Shown one piece after another: positions 38,162-47,251 of a stretch of 64,000 nucleotides of DNA (positions are counted from its first letter, which is position 1; each line of letters starts with the position of its first letter). This stretch comes from Kosakonia sp. BYX6 (lineage in GTDB: Bacteria; Pseudomonadota; Gammaproteobacteria; Enterobacterales; Enterobacteriaceae). Position numbers and translations under genes: made by a program. The stretch is from positions 1,150,406 to 1,214,405 of the forward strand of contig NZ_CP151800.1 in the NCBI RefSeq assembly GCF_038449125.1. The letters run 5' to 3'. The notes beneath the pieces were generated by a model. The model was not told where the DNA came from, did not search any database, and worked only from the letters and a program-made list of their open reading frames with translations.

Positions 38162-39525
38162 CCGCCCGCTTAAAAAAGTGGATTGATGGTGTTGCCCTGC
38201 GCGAGAGCCGAATCGCAACGCTGCCGCTGTTTCGCCGCTATGGTCGCTTGACGCGCGCAACCGGTCTGGTGATGGAGGCTGTTGGCCTGAAATTACCCAT
38301 CGGCACGCTCTGTATTGTCGAGCGCGAAAGCGAAGAGGGCATTCAGCGGGTCGAAAGTGAAGTGGTGGGTTTCAATGGTGAAATCCTCTACTTGATGCCC
38401 CTTGAGAACGTGGAAGGCGTATTGCCAGGTGCGCGCGTGTATGCGCTCGGCAATAACATTAAAGGCAAATTACTGCCGCTCGGACCGGAACTGTTAGGCC
38501 GCGTGTTGGATGCCAGCGCGCGCCCGCTCGACGGCCTGCCGCCGCCGGTTACCGCTGACCGTGGGCCGCTGTTTACGGCGCCGTTTAACCCGTTGCAGCG
38601 CGATCCGATCAAAAACGTGCTCGATGTCGGCGTTCGCGCCATCAACGGTTTGCTGACCGTCGGGCGCGGTCAACGTATGGGGCTGTTCGCCGGTTCCGGC
38701 GTTGGCAAAAGCGTGCTGCTGGGGATGATGGCGCGTTTCACCAAAGCGGACGTGATTGTCGTTGGGCTGATTGGTGAGCGTGGCCGCGAAGTCAAAGACT
38801 TTATCGAAAACATCCTCGGCAAAGATGGCCTGAAGCGATCCGTGGTGATTGCCGCGCCGGCCGATGTGTCGCCGATTTTGCGTATGCAGGGCGCGGTTTA
38901 TTCCACGCGTCTGGCGGAAGACTTCCGCGATCGCGGCATGAACGTGCTGCTGATTATGGATTCGCTAACCCGCTACGCGATGGCGCAGCGTGAAATCGCC
39001 CTCGCCATTGGCGAGCCGCCCGCGACCAAAGGCTACCCACCTTCGGTGTTCGCCAAACTGCCTGCGCTGGTGGAGCGTGCCGGTAACGGCATCAAAGGCG
39101 GCGGTTCGATCACCGCGTTCTATACCGTGTTGACGGAAGGGGACGATCAGCAGGATCCGATCGCCGACTCGGCGCGTGCGATCCTCGATGGTCACGTGGT
39201 GCTTTCCCGTCGCCTGGCGGAATCGGGCCACTATCCGGCGATTGATATTGAAGCATCGATCAGCCGTGCGATGACCGAGCTTATCGATCCGAAGCATTAC
39301 AAAAAGGTGCAGCGCTTTAAGCAGATGCTCTCTTCCTTCCAGCGTAACCGCGATTTGGTCAGCGTGGGCGCGTATGCGGCGGGCAGCGATCCGTTGCTGG
39401 ATCAGGCGATTGCGCTGTACCCGCAAATGGAAAGTTATTTGCATCAGGGCATACATGAGTCCTGTGAATATAAAGACTCGTACGACGGGCTTTCCGCGCT
39501 GTTCCCGGAAAACGACGCAACATAA
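38158..39525 (+). CDS. fliI: FliI, flagellar export ATPase
   Basis: A 455-residue F1-beta-like ATPase (E. coli 457). Walker A AGSGVGKS (178-185), Walker [11 protein letters not shown], and the family signature [11 protein letters not shown]. It drives unfolding and delivery of substrates to the gate. Key residues intact. Confidence 0.98.
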   Translation: MTARLKKWIDGVALRESRIATLPLFRRYGRLTRATGLVMEAVGLKLPIGTLCIVERESEEGIQRVESEVVGFNGEILYLMPLENVEGVLPGARVYALGNNIKGKLLPLGPELLGRVLDASARPLDGLPPPVTADRGPLFTAPFNPLQRDPIKNVLDVGVRAINGLLTVGRGQRMGLFAGSGVGKSVLLGMMARFTKADVIVVGLIGERGREVKDFIENILGKDGLKRSVVIAAPADVSPILRMQGAVYSTRLAEDFRDRGMNVLLIMDSLTRYAMAQREIALAIGEPPATKGYPPSVFAKLPALVERAGNGIKGGGSITAFYTVLTEGDDQQDPIADSARAILDGHVVLSRRLAESGHYPAIDIEASISRAMTELIDPKHYKKVQRFKQMLSSFQRNRDLVSVGAYAAGSDPLLDQAIALYPQMESYLHQGIHESCEYKDSYDGLSALFPENDAT

Positions 39526-39534
39526 TGTGAGGGC

Positions 39535-39984
39535 ATGTTGATGGCCAGTCAAAACCCGATGGATGTGCTGCGCGAGTTGGCAGAAAAAAAGCTGAACGAC
39601 ACCACAACGCGACTGGGTTCGGCTCGGCAAACGCATGCTCACGAAACCACGCGTCTCGATCAACTCAGAGTCTACGCGCAAGAGTACCGCCAGCAGCTCC
39701 AGTCGACGATTGTCGACAACGGCGTATCCATTATGGCGCTACAGACGCACCAGCATTTTCTGACCTCGCTGGATGGCGTCGTAGAGCAACAAGTCAGGAG
39801 AGTATCTGCCAGTCAGTACACGGTGGATAACGTGCAGGAAGCATGGAGAAAAGATAAGCAGCGGCTGAATGCTTTCGAAGCACTGAAAAACCGTGCCGAC
39901 GCACAGCGATTGTTAAAAGAGAACCGGCTGGAACAGAAAATGATGGATGAGTTCGCCCGTCGCGCCAGCCAAAGGAATACATAA
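39535..39984 (+). CDS. fliJ: FliJ, export apparatus stalk protein
   Basis: A 149-residue coiled-coil protein (E. coli 147); ATG 39541 would give exactly 147. Long antiparallel coiled coil typical of the gamma-subunit-like stalk; conserved block LLKENRLEQKMMDEFARR near the end. It couples the FliI ring to FlhA. Confidence 0.95.
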   Translation: MLMASQNPMDVLRELAEKKLNDTTTRLGSARQTHAHETTRLDQLRVYAQEYRQQLQSTIVDNGVSIMALQTHQHFLTSLDGVVEQQVRRVSASQYTVDNVQEAWRKDKQRLNAFEALKNRADAQRLLKENRLEQKMMDEFARRASQRNT

Positions 39985-39985
39985 G

Positions 39986-41239
39986 ATGATTATCAAAAAT
40001 TCAACCCCAGCTTCCCAGCCAGATGCTGGACGCCAGACGGCATCAACGTCGTCTGCGCAGGAAGAGGGGCCGTTTTCTTCCGAACTGAAAAAGCAGATGT
40101 CATCGGGACAAACGCAGAAATCGGAAGATCCACGTTCGCCGCAGGACAAAACCAAGAAGCATGTTGACAAGAAAGCGGCACCGGCTGACGCGAGCACGCA
40201 GGTTGCCGCAACGCCGTTACCTGCCGATCCGCTGGCGGACGCCGCCAAAAACTTGGCGATGCCCATTGATGTCACCACGGCGGATGCGCTGTTGGCGCAG
40301 GGCGCGCAGACTGCGCAGCCTTCGCTGGCCGATCTGGCGGCACTGCCGCAAGAGGCGACCGATCCGGCACTCGCCGCTGTTCCGGCGAGCGGTCTGCCAA
40401 CTACCGCATTACCGGTGGATGCGCAAACGGCTGATCCTCTTACTTCGGTGAATTTCACCGCCGTGCTGAACGACAAAGAAGCGACGGCGGCAAAAGCGGG
40501 CAAAGAGGGCGCGTCGGAGGGCGTGAAGTTCCAGGCGGCAGCCCAGGTCGCGAAGCCAACCGCGCCGTTAACGGACAAAACCGTTGACGGGACGCGGCCA
40601 CCGTCGCAGTTACCGGCCAGCGACGCCAGTACGTTAACGGCCAATACGCAAGCCGCGCCGGTTAGCGAAAGCCTGACCAATGCGCTGCATGCCTTCAAAG
40701 CAGGGGAACCGGTGCTGACGCCGACCACCGTCGCACAGGCCGCACCGATAACGGCTGCGGCAACAACGCCAGCCGTATCGACCACGGCAGTGGCAACCGG
40801 CGCGTTGCAGGCGGAAGTGGGGACACCCGCGTGGCAGCAATCTTTAGGTCAGCAGATCGCGGTCTTCACCCGTAACGGTGTTCACCATGCGGAACTGCGC
40901 CTGCATCCGGAAGATCTCGGTTCATTGCAGGTCAGCCTGAAGGTGAATAACGATCAGGCGCAGGTGCACTTTGTTGCCGAGAGCCACCAGGTCCGTGCGG
41001 CGTTGGAATCCGCACTGCCGAACTTACGTACCATGCTGCAAGAGTCCGGGATTGAGTTAGGGCAGAGCAGTGTGGGTGCTGACACCTCTTCTTCGGCGGG
41101 TGATGCGCAGTCTGGCAACGGTACCGGACAAGGAAAGTCTGATAGCGCGCAAGGCGATCTCACTATTTCGGCGGAAGAAGAGCGTCCTGTATTAACCCGC
41201 GTTATGCATTATTCTCGCGGAATCAATACCTTCGCCTGA
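39986..41239 (+). CDS. fliK: FliK, hook-length control protein
   Basis: A 417-residue protein (E. coli 375) from ATG 39986, with AAGGAA upstream; an earlier in-frame ATG (39947) lies inside fliJ. The N-terminal ruler region is Ala/Thr/Pro-rich and low in complexity; the C-terminal switch domain has AELRLHPEDLGSLQVSL and VRAALESALPNLRTML. It measures hook length and contacts FlhB to switch export specificity. The longer ruler would predict a somewhat longer hook. Confidence 0.95.
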   Translation: MIIKNSTPASQPDAGRQTASTSSAQEEGPFSSELKKQMSSGQTQKSEDPRSPQDKTKKHVDKKAAPADASTQVAATPLPADPLADAAKNLAMPIDVTTADALLAQGAQTAQPSLADLAALPQEATDPALAAVPASGLPTTALPVDAQTADPLTSVNFTAVLNDKEATAAKAGKEGASEGVKFQAAAQVAKPTAPLTDKTVDGTRPPSQLPASDASTLTANTQAAPVSESLTNALHAFKAGEPVLTPTTVAQAAPITAAATTPAVSTTAVATGALQAEVGTPAWQQSLGQQIAVFTRNGVHHAELRLHPEDLGSLQVSLKVNNDQAQVHFVAESHQVRAALESALPNLRTMLQESGIELGQSSVGADTSSSAGDAQSGNGTGQGKSDSAQGDLTISAEEERPVLTRVMHYSRGINTFA

Positions 41240-41300
41240 GGCTAAAGTGCTAACTGGCAAGGTGCTGACAGTAATTTCAGTTTTTCAATGAATTGTACTT

Positions 41301-41334
41301 GATGGGTGCTGTATTAAAATAACGGCATCCCATC
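41301..41334. other. Hairpin between fliK and fliL
   Basis: GATGGG (41301-41306) pairs with CCCATC (41329-41334), with further GC/GC and GT/AC pairing inside. No T run follows on either strand, so it is more likely an RNA structure between the fliF-K and fliL-R operons than a terminator. Confidence 0.35.
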
Positions 41335-41393
41335 AGGTCATCCGCCCAACGTATGATTCTTGATTTATTTTTTATTACAGAGTTATTCATCAA

Positions 41394-41897
41394 ATGCCGA
41401 AGAAGAAACCAGCAGCGCAAAGCGGGAAAAAAAGCCCGCTGTTAATATTACTCATCCTGTTAATTATCCTGGGTATCTGCGCAATTGGCGCGTATGCCTA
41501 TGTGGAAATCAGCAAGTTGAAGAATCAGGTCACGGATATGAATTCCGGTAAACCCGTTGCCAAAGAGGTTGTTCCTGTCGTGCCGGTTTATATGGATCTC
41601 GATACGTTTACCGTCAGCCTGAAACCGGATGCTCAGGACAGCGATCGCATTCTTTATATTGGTCTGACCTTGAAAGTGACCGACGCGAAAACGAAAACTT
41701 TGTTGGAAGAACATCTTCCGGATGTTCGTAGCCGTTTATTAGTGCTGTTCTCGCAACAAACAGCGGCGGAATTAACTGGCGATCAAGCGAAAGCCATGCT
41801 CGCGACAAAAGTAAAAGATGCGGTTAATGCATCAATTCCTGAACAGCATAAACCGATGGTGACAAACGTCCTGTTTAATGCATTTATCTTACGGTAA
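41394..41897 (+). CDS. fliL: FliL, stator-associated membrane protein
   Basis: A 167-residue protein (E. coli 154). Basic N-terminus (MPKKKPAAQSGKK), one membrane segment about 15-37, and a periplasmic stomatin-like domain (YMDLDTFTVSLKP, LPDVRSRLLVLFSQQTAAEL). It stabilises stators under load. First gene of the fliLMNOPQR run. Confidence 0.96.
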   Translation: MPKKKPAAQSGKKSPLLILLILLIILGICAIGAYAYVEISKLKNQVTDMNSGKPVAKEVVPVVPVYMDLDTFTVSLKPDAQDSDRILYIGLTLKVTDAKTKTLLEEHLPDVRSRLLVLFSQQTAAELTGDQAKAMLATKVKDAVNASIPEQHKPMVTNVLFNAFILR

Positions 41898-41902
41898 TCA
41901 TA

Positions 41903-42901
41903 ATGTCGGACAGCATTTTATCCCAGGATGAGATTGATAATCTTCTTAACGGCGGTTCCAGCAGTAAAACCGAAACTGCCGTAGTGCCAGTTTCGGCAGA
42001 AGATAATATTAAGCCTTATGATCCTAATACGCAGCGTCGAGTTGTCCGTGAACGTTTATATTCGTTAGAAATGATCAACGAGCGTTTCGCGCGTCAGTTT
42101 CGCATCGGCTTGTTTAATATTTTGCGCCGTAGCCCGGATGTGACGGCGGGGAATATAAAGATTCAGCCGTATCACGAATTTGCCCGCAATTTGCCGGTGA
42201 TGACCAGTCTTAACCTGATCAACATGAACCCACTGCGCGGGACGGCGTTGTTTGTTTTTTCGCCGAACCTGGTGTTTACCGCAGTGGATAACCTGTTTGG
42301 TGGCGATGGACGGTTCCCGACCAAAGCCGATGGGCGTGAGTTTACCCCGACAGAACAGCGCATTATCCAGCGTATGTTGGCGATGGCGCGTGAAGCTTAC
42401 GACTACGCCTGGAAAACGATTTTCAAAATCAAAACGGAATTTGTGCGTTCTGAATTGCAGGTGAAATTTACCAATATCACCTCGTCACCGAATGACATTG
42501 TGATCACCACCCCTTTTCAGGTGGATATTGGATCGCACAGCGGTGAATTACAGATCTGTATTCCGTTTAGCATTATTGAGCCGATTCGTGAGCTTCTGAC
42601 GAACCCGCCACTGGAAAACTCCCAGCACGAAAATAATCAGTGGCGCAACTCGCTGGCGACACAAATGCGTGATACCGAACTGGAACTGGTGGTGAAATTT
42701 GCTGAGATTTCCACCCGCTTGTCCAAAATTATGAATTTGAAACCGGATGATGTTATTCCGCTTGATAAACCTGAAGAGATCGGTGGCTTTGTCAACGATG
42801 TCCCTGTGATGAAAGGTAAATATGGCAGCGCGAATAATCAATATGCTATCCAGGTTGATGAATTGAAGAACTCAACATTATTAGGTTTAAAGAAGGAGTA
42901 A
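41903..42901 (+). CDS. fliM: FliM, C-ring switch protein
   Basis: A 332-residue protein (E. coli 334). The N-terminal CheY-binding peptide (SILSQDEIDNLLNG) is intact; the middle CheC-like domain and C-terminal SpoA domain follow. Binding of phospho-CheY here switches rotation. Confidence 0.98.
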   Translation: MSDSILSQDEIDNLLNGGSSSKTETAVVPVSAEDNIKPYDPNTQRRVVRERLYSLEMINERFARQFRIGLFNILRRSPDVTAGNIKIQPYHEFARNLPVMTSLNLINMNPLRGTALFVFSPNLVFTAVDNLFGGDGRFPTKADGREFTPTEQRIIQRMLAMAREAYDYAWKTIFKIKTEFVRSELQVKFTNITSSPNDIVITTPFQVDIGSHSGELQICIPFSIIEPIRELLTNPPLENSQHENNQWRNSLATQMRDTELELVVKFAEISTRLSKIMNLKPDDVIPLDKPEEIGGFVNDVPVMKGKYGSANNQYAIQVDELKNSTLLGLKKE

Positions 42902-42908
42902 TGGTCGT

Positions 42909-43310
42909 ATGAGCGATATGGAACAAGATTCAGGCTCAAATAAGTCTTCGCTCGGCGACATTTGGGGCGACGCAATGAGTGAACAGTTGTCCAACGAAAG
43001 TAATGCCGACGTGCAATCTGAGGCGGCAGATGTAATGGTTAATTTGTCTGAAGATTTAAATCTGGTGCTCGATATCCCGGTCAAAATGACCGTGGAATTA
43101 GGCCGCACCAAAATGACGATCAAGGAGCTGTTAAGACTCAGCCCAGGTTCCATTGTTTCACTTGATGGCCTGGCGGGTGAACCGCTCGATATTTTGATCA
43201 ACGGTTATTTAATTGCGCAGGGCGAAGTGGTTGTCGTTTCCGATAAATTCGGCATTCGTATCACCGATATTATTACGCCGTCCGAACGCATGCATCGCTT
43301 GAGCAGATAA
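42909..43310 (+). CDS. fliN: FliN, C-ring switch protein
   Basis: A 133-residue protein (E. coli 137). The acidic N-terminus is variable; the C-terminal SpoA domain (LDIPVKMTVELGRTKMTIKELL, SIVSLDGLAGEPLDILINGYL) is strongly conserved. It shares one base with fliO. Confidence 0.98.
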   Translation: MSDMEQDSGSNKSSLGDIWGDAMSEQLSNESNADVQSEAADVMVNLSEDLNLVLDIPVKMTVELGRTKMTIKELLRLSPGSIVSLDGLAGEPLDILINGYLIAQGEVVVVSDKFGIRITDIITPSERMHRLSR

Positions 43311-43714
43311 TGAATACGCATTCGCTTAATACTGTTCAACCAGTATCCGGCGGGCCAGCGATGGCCCCAGTCTCAATGGGCAATATTATTGGCGCGCTGG
43401 CGCTGGTGCTGTTGTTGATTGTGGCCGTCGCGTGGGTTTTCCGCCGCACTGGTGTTGCTACACGAATGGTAAAGGGAAATAGCATTCTTTCTGTTAAACA
43501 CACCCAGTCAATCGGTGCGCGCGAGCGCCTGGTCGTGGTTGAAGTGGACGACAAATGGCTGTTGCTGGGGGTGACGCAAGACAACATCACTAACCTGATG
43601 ACGATGGAGAAAAAAGCGGAGCTTGAGAGCGTGAAGCCGGCACCGTTTATCTCCAGTTTTCAGACGGCATTGGTGAACTGCATTGCCCAGCGCAAAGGTG
43701 AGAGCAAAAAATGA
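43310..43714 (+). CDS. fliO: FliO, export gate assembly protein
   Basis: A 134-residue protein (E. coli 121) with one membrane segment (about 20-44, [16 protein letters not shown]) and a cytoplasmic tail with [18 protein letters not shown]. It helps FliP assemble. Weakly conserved family, identified by structure and position between fliN and fliP; overlaps fliP by 4 bases. Confidence 0.92.
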   Translation: MNTHSLNTVQPVSGGPAMAPVSMGNIIGALALVLLLIVAVAWVFRRTGVATRMVKGNSILSVKHTQSIGARERLVVVEVDDKWLLLGVTQDNITNLMTMEKKAELESVKPAPFISSFQTALVNCIAQRKGESKK

Positions 43715-44472
43715 AACGCAACGCTCGCCTGCTGACGGCAGTGCTTGGCACAGGTTTAATTGTTGCCGGGATTTTGCTGCCCGCGCACCAAGCCCTGGCT
43801 GCTAACAATGACATTCTGCTTTCACATTCCGGGAATGGTGAAAGTTGGTCATTACCTATACAAACGCTTGTTCTGCTGACATCGCTGACCTTTTTACCGG
43901 CGATTTTGCTGATGATGACAGGTTTTACCCGCATTGTGATTGTGCTGGGGTTGCTGCGAAATGCCCTCGGTACAGCCAGTACGCCGCCTAACCAGGTGCT
44001 GCTCGGGTTGGCGTTATTTCTGACCTTTTTTGTGATGTCGCCGGTGTTCAACCGCATTTACGACGAAGCCTGGGTTCCGTTGTCGCAGGACAAGATCTCG
44101 ATGGAAGTGGCGATTGAGAAAGGTTCACAGCCGCTGCGCGCCTTCATGCTCAAGCAGACCCGCGAAGGGGATCTGGCGCTCTTTTCCCGCATCGCCAAAG
44201 CAGGTGATTTTGACACCGCCGCCGATGTGCCGATGAGCATTCTGGTGCCCGCTTTTGTCACCAGCGAGTTAAAAACCGGCTTTCAAATCGGTTTTACGAT
44301 GTTCATTCCCTTTTTGATCATCGACCTGGTGGTAGCCAGCGTCCTGATGGCGCTGGGGATGATGATGGTGCCGCCGGCCACGATTTCGCTGCCGTTCAAG
44401 CTGATGCTGTTTGTGCTGGTCGATGGCTGGCAACTGGTTATCGGCTCGCTGGCGCAAAGCTTTTTTAGTTAG
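43711..44472 (+). CDS. fliP: FliP, export gate core protein
   Basis: A 253-residue protein (E. coli 245) with a cleavable signal peptide ending HQALA and four membrane segments. Conserved: [31 protein letters not shown] block (about 62-88) and [20 protein letters not shown]. FliP5-FliQ4-FliR1 form the secretion pore. Confidence 0.98.
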   Translation: MKRNARLLTAVLGTGLIVAGILLPAHQALAANNDILLSHSGNGESWSLPIQTLVLLTSLTFLPAILLMMTGFTRIVIVLGLLRNALGTASTPPNQVLLGLALFLTFFVMSPVFNRIYDEAWVPLSQDKISMEVAIEKGSQPLRAFMLKQTREGDLALFSRIAKAGDFDTAADVPMSILVPAFVTSELKTGFQIGFTMFIPFLIIDLVVASVLMALGMMMVPPATISLPFKLMLFVLVDGWQLVIGSLAQSFFS

Positions 44473-44483
44473 AGAAACAGAGA

Positions 44484-44753
44484 ATGACGCCTGAAAGTGT
44501 TATGCAACTGGGGTTCCAGGCCACCAAAGTCGGGCTGATGATCGCCACACCGTTACTGATAGCTGCGCTGGTGGCGGGTCTGCTGGTCAGCATTTTGCAG
44601 GCCTCGACGCAAATCAACGAAATGACCTTATCGTTTATTCCGAAGATCCTGACGCTCGTTGTTGTGCTGATCGCCTGCGGCCCGTGGATGCTGACTACGC
44701 TTGTGGATTATATGCGTGGTTTGTTCACCAGCCTTCCGTACCTTATTCGTTAA
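44484..44753 (+). CDS. fliQ: FliQ, export gate core protein
   Basis: An 89-residue two-helix membrane protein, the exact family length, with ATPLLIAALVAGLLVSILQA and TQINEMTLSFIPKIL. It lies 11 bases after fliP and 2 bases before fliR. Confidence 0.98.
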   Translation: MTPESVMQLGFQATKVGLMIATPLLIAALVAGLLVSILQASTQINEMTLSFIPKILTLVVVLIACGPWMLTTLVDYMRGLFTSLPYLIR

Positions 44754-44755
44754 GC

Positions 44756-45535
44756 ATGTTTACGCTCTCACTGGTTCACCTGTATGACCACGTAAACCAG
44801 TTTTTCTGGCCGTGCCTGCGCATGCTCGCGCTGTTTGGCGCGGCCCCTATCTTCAGTGAAAAGCCGTTGAGCTCGCGCTTCAAAGTTGCGCTGGCGTTGA
44901 TAACGGCGTTCTTGATTGCCCCACAATTACCGGACAGCGGCATTGCCATCGCCTCGTTGGATGGCTTTTGGGCCTGCTGTCAGCAACTCATCATTGGCAT
45001 TGCGATTGGGCTCTCGGTTCAGTTGATTTTTGTCGCCGTGCGTCACGCGGGCGAAATCATCGGCATGCAGATGGGCTTGTCATTCGCCATGGTCTACGAC
45101 CCCAGCGGCGGCCCGAGCATGCCAGTCATTGCCCGATTGTTAAATCTGTTCGTCACGCTGCTGTTTCTGACCTTCAACGGCCACCTTTATATGCTGGAAG
45201 TGCTGGCAAACAGCTTTGTCGCATTCCCGGTGAGCGCGGTGCCGCTCGGGCCTGACGGATTTCTTGCAATGGTGCAGGCCGGGACGATGATTTTCCGTTA
45301 CGGCTTGATGCTCGGCCTGCCGGTGATCACCTTGCTGCTCTGTCTTAACTTGACGATGGGTTTGCTCAACCGCCTGACACCACAGCTGTCCATCTTTGTG
45401 ATTGGTTTCCCGATTTCATTGACTGTCGGCATGGTTGCCATGTCGCTGGTCATGTTCACGCTTGCGCCTTTCTTTGAAAACATGATGGGCGGGATCTTCG
45501 ATTACCTGTTTGTGATCTTGACGGGGTTCAGATAA
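44756..45535 (+). CDS. fliR: FliR, export gate core protein
   Basis: A 259-residue protein (E. coli 261) from ATG 44756; an earlier in-frame start (44684) would lie inside fliQ. Six membrane segments; conserved blocks APIFSEKPLSSRFKVALAL and GLSFAMVYDPSGG. It completes the FliPQR pore and ends the fliL-R operon. Confidence 0.98.
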   Translation: MFTLSLVHLYDHVNQFFWPCLRMLALFGAAPIFSEKPLSSRFKVALALITAFLIAPQLPDSGIAIASLDGFWACCQQLIIGIAIGLSVQLIFVAVRHAGEIIGMQMGLSFAMVYDPSGGPSMPVIARLLNLFVTLLFLTFNGHLYMLEVLANSFVAFPVSAVPLGPDGFLAMVQAGTMIFRYGLMLGLPVITLLLCLNLTMGLLNRLTPQLSIFVIGFPISLTVGMVAMSLVMFTLAPFFENMMGGIFDYLFVILTGFR

Positions 45536-45614
45536 CGCATGAAAGGGCACGTCGTTTTTTTTCACTGTTTACCACATTGTGTCACCGGAGGTGACGTACA
45601 CCAGGGAAGGGGTT

Positions 45615-46214
45615 ATGAGCGGAAAATCCTCCGTCACTACAGCTAATGTTCTGATATATAGCGAAGATATTTTCTCAGCCAGGGGGCTTATCAACCTGAT
45701 TAAGCTCTATCGGCCTAATTTGCGGGTTAGCCATATTCGCAGCGTTGAAGAAGCGAGCCTGGCGGTAAGCGGCAAAGTGCGGATTATGGTGGCGGTGGCG
45801 ACACAGGCCACCAATCTGATGTCGTTGATGCAGACGATGCAACATTTGCGCGGAACGTGCCAGGACTTGCCATGCCTGGTGCTGTGCGAAGATCTCAACC
45901 CGGTTCTCCCTGCGCTGTTACCGGATGTTCCCACGTTGGGGCTGAATTCACCTATCCGTCAGGTTTTTGAAACCGTCACGGGATTGCTGTCGAAGAAGGG
46001 CGCAAAACAGCAAGCGCTGTCTGCGCTACCACTGTTAACGCAGCGCCAGCGCGAAGTGTTGTGCTTGCTGGCTTCTGGTTCCAGCGCACAGGAGGTTTCA
46101 TCCACATTGGGGATCAGCCTGAAAACCGCCTATGTTCACCGACGTGATATTTTGACGCGCCTGAATATCTGCCCGAGTTATTATCGTGGCGTCTTTACCG
46201 GGCGTTTGTCATAA
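45615..46214 (+). CDS. LuxR-type regulator with degenerate receiver
   Basis: A 199-residue protein from ATG 45615 (GGGAAGGGG lies just upstream; a GTG at 45579 is the alternative). Residues about 10-125 have the receiver-like fold of RcsB/CsgD regulators, but the phospho-Asp strand reads RIMVAVATQ with no Asp, so phosphorylation is unlikely. Residues about 140-190 form a LuxR/GerE helix-turn-helix (LTQRQREVLCLLASGSS, LGISLKTAYVHRRDIL). It sits 79 bases after fliR, the place where E. coli has rcsA. An RcsA/CsgD-like auxiliary regulator of this locus is likely; the target is unknown. Confidence 0.8.
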   Translation: MSGKSSVTTANVLIYSEDIFSARGLINLIKLYRPNLRVSHIRSVEEASLAVSGKVRIMVAVATQATNLMSLMQTMQHLRGTCQDLPCLVLCEDLNPVLPALLPDVPTLGLNSPIRQVFETVTGLLSKKGAKQQALSALPLLTQRQREVLCLLASGSSAQEVSSTLGISLKTAYVHRRDILTRLNICPSYYRGVFTGRLS

Positions 46215-46235
46215 CAGTTTGCCGGGCGCAGAAAC

Positions 46236-46282
46236 ACGACAGCCTCGCGTGGTCACGTGATATTGACCAGCGAGGCTGTCGT
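46236..46282. terminator. Long hairpin between the LuxR-like gene and flhC2
   Basis: A perfect 13-bp stem (ACGACAGCCTCGC 46236-46248, GCGAGGCTGTCGT 46270-46282) continues after one bulged base into TGGTCA/TGACCA. It lies between convergent genes. The flanks have no long T run, so it may act as a bidirectional attenuating or 3'-protecting structure. Confidence 0.6.
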
Positions 46283-46328
46283 ATTTACCCGAGGGGTTAT
46301 TTGCCCGGAGATCGGACAACGCTTTTCA

Positions 46329-46901
46329 TTACTGAAGCGGGGTGGACGTACCCGCCACAAAATTCAGCATCGGGCTCTTTTTCATCGCTCTTGATGGCGG
46401 TACACACAGGCTACAGGTAAAGCCATTAAACATATGTTCTGGTGTGGTGATAAAACTACCGCCACAGCAATCGCACTGCGTCTGTTTCAACATTCCGCCG
46501 TCGATAAAACGTAACAGCGTCCATGCACGGGTTAACCCCAGCACCGGTTTTGAATCGGCATCTGCCAGATCGTGTTCCAGATACATACGGTACGCTTTGA
46601 GCATTAACTCAACCTGGCGCCCTTTTTCAACTTTCTGCAAATAACAATAAATATTATAAAAAATGGACGAGTGAATATTCTGTTCCCACGCCATATACCA
46701 GTCGGCAGAGAAAGGCAGCATTCCCTTCGGCGGCGAATTTCCTTTCAGCTCTTTATAAAGCTTTAATAGCTTTCGACGGCTGAGGCTGGTTTCACTTTCC
46801 AGTACCTGCATCCTGGCGCCGAAATTAATCAGTTCCATCGCAATTTGCGCGTCTTTAATTTCAGACATGATGCTTTTTTCGTGCAACATTGAGTCTTCCA
46901 T
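46329..46901 (-). CDS. flhC: FlhC, flagellar master regulator subunit (copy 2)
   Basis: A 190-residue FlhC (ATG 46901; an internal ATG at 46889 gives MLHEKSIMSEI and is an alternative). It has the same core as copy 1 (KGMLPFSADWYMAWEQN) and the four-cysteine site (CDCCGG, CSLC), but differs through the middle (for example EKGRQVELMLKAYRMYLEHDL) and at the C-terminus. The start shares a base with the flhD stop, a translationally coupled pair. It may form a complex of its own or mix with copy 1. Confidence 0.95.
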   Translation of the reverse strand: MEDSMLHEKSIMSEIKDAQIAMELINFGARMQVLESETSLSRRKLLKLYKELKGNSPPKGMLPFSADWYMAWEQNIHSSIFYNIYCYLQKVEKGRQVELMLKAYRMYLEHDLADADSKPVLGLTRAWTLLRFIDGGMLKQTQCDCCGGSFITTPEHMFNGFTCSLCVPPSRAMKKSPMLNFVAGTSTPLQ

Positions 46902-47251
46902 TATGCGGCCTCGTTGCTATCGTCACTGATGGCATTAAGCAGATTGCTCGACAGAATAATCCCGGTGTGCAAGCGCTGAAGCGCATCGATACGCGAGTCT
47001 TTCGTCAGGCAATTGATCACGACCTCATCATCAATGCGTAAGCGGCTAATCAGCTGTCCTGTAGAAGAGAGTTTAATCAGCTGCGGCAGTGATAAATGAT
47101 TTAATGTTTCCAGCGTAGTTTCATTCAAACCCAAGCGGAAACCGGCTGCAATTTTATCTTCGCGAATCAGACGCTGTGCCAATAATAAATAGGACAGGTT
47201 CAGATCCTGGATAGATTGCATTTGTTCATCTAAATTGTGTTCGTTCATCAA
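46901..47251 (-). CDS. flhD: FlhD, flagellar master regulator subunit (copy 2)
   Basis: A 116-residue FlhD with the core DLNLSYLLLAQRLI and DSRIDALQRLHTGIILS. It differs from copy 1 at many positions but is closer to it than either is to E. coli FlhD, as judged by eye, which suggests duplication within this type of locus. A long AT-rich leader precedes it, as is usual for flhDC. Confidence 0.95.
   Translation of the reverse strand: MMNEHNLDEQMQSIQDLNLSYLLLAQRLIREDKIAAGFRLGLNETTLETLNHLSLPQLIKLSSTGQLISRLRIDDEVVINCLTKDSRIDALQRLHTGIILSSNLLNAISDDSNEAA

Noticed and set aside
2699..47251. Flag-2 (lateral) flagellar locus
   Set aside because: No sigma-54-type regulator (LafK/FlhF-like) or lateral gene set; the locus has FlhDC, FliA/FlgM and a full Che system.
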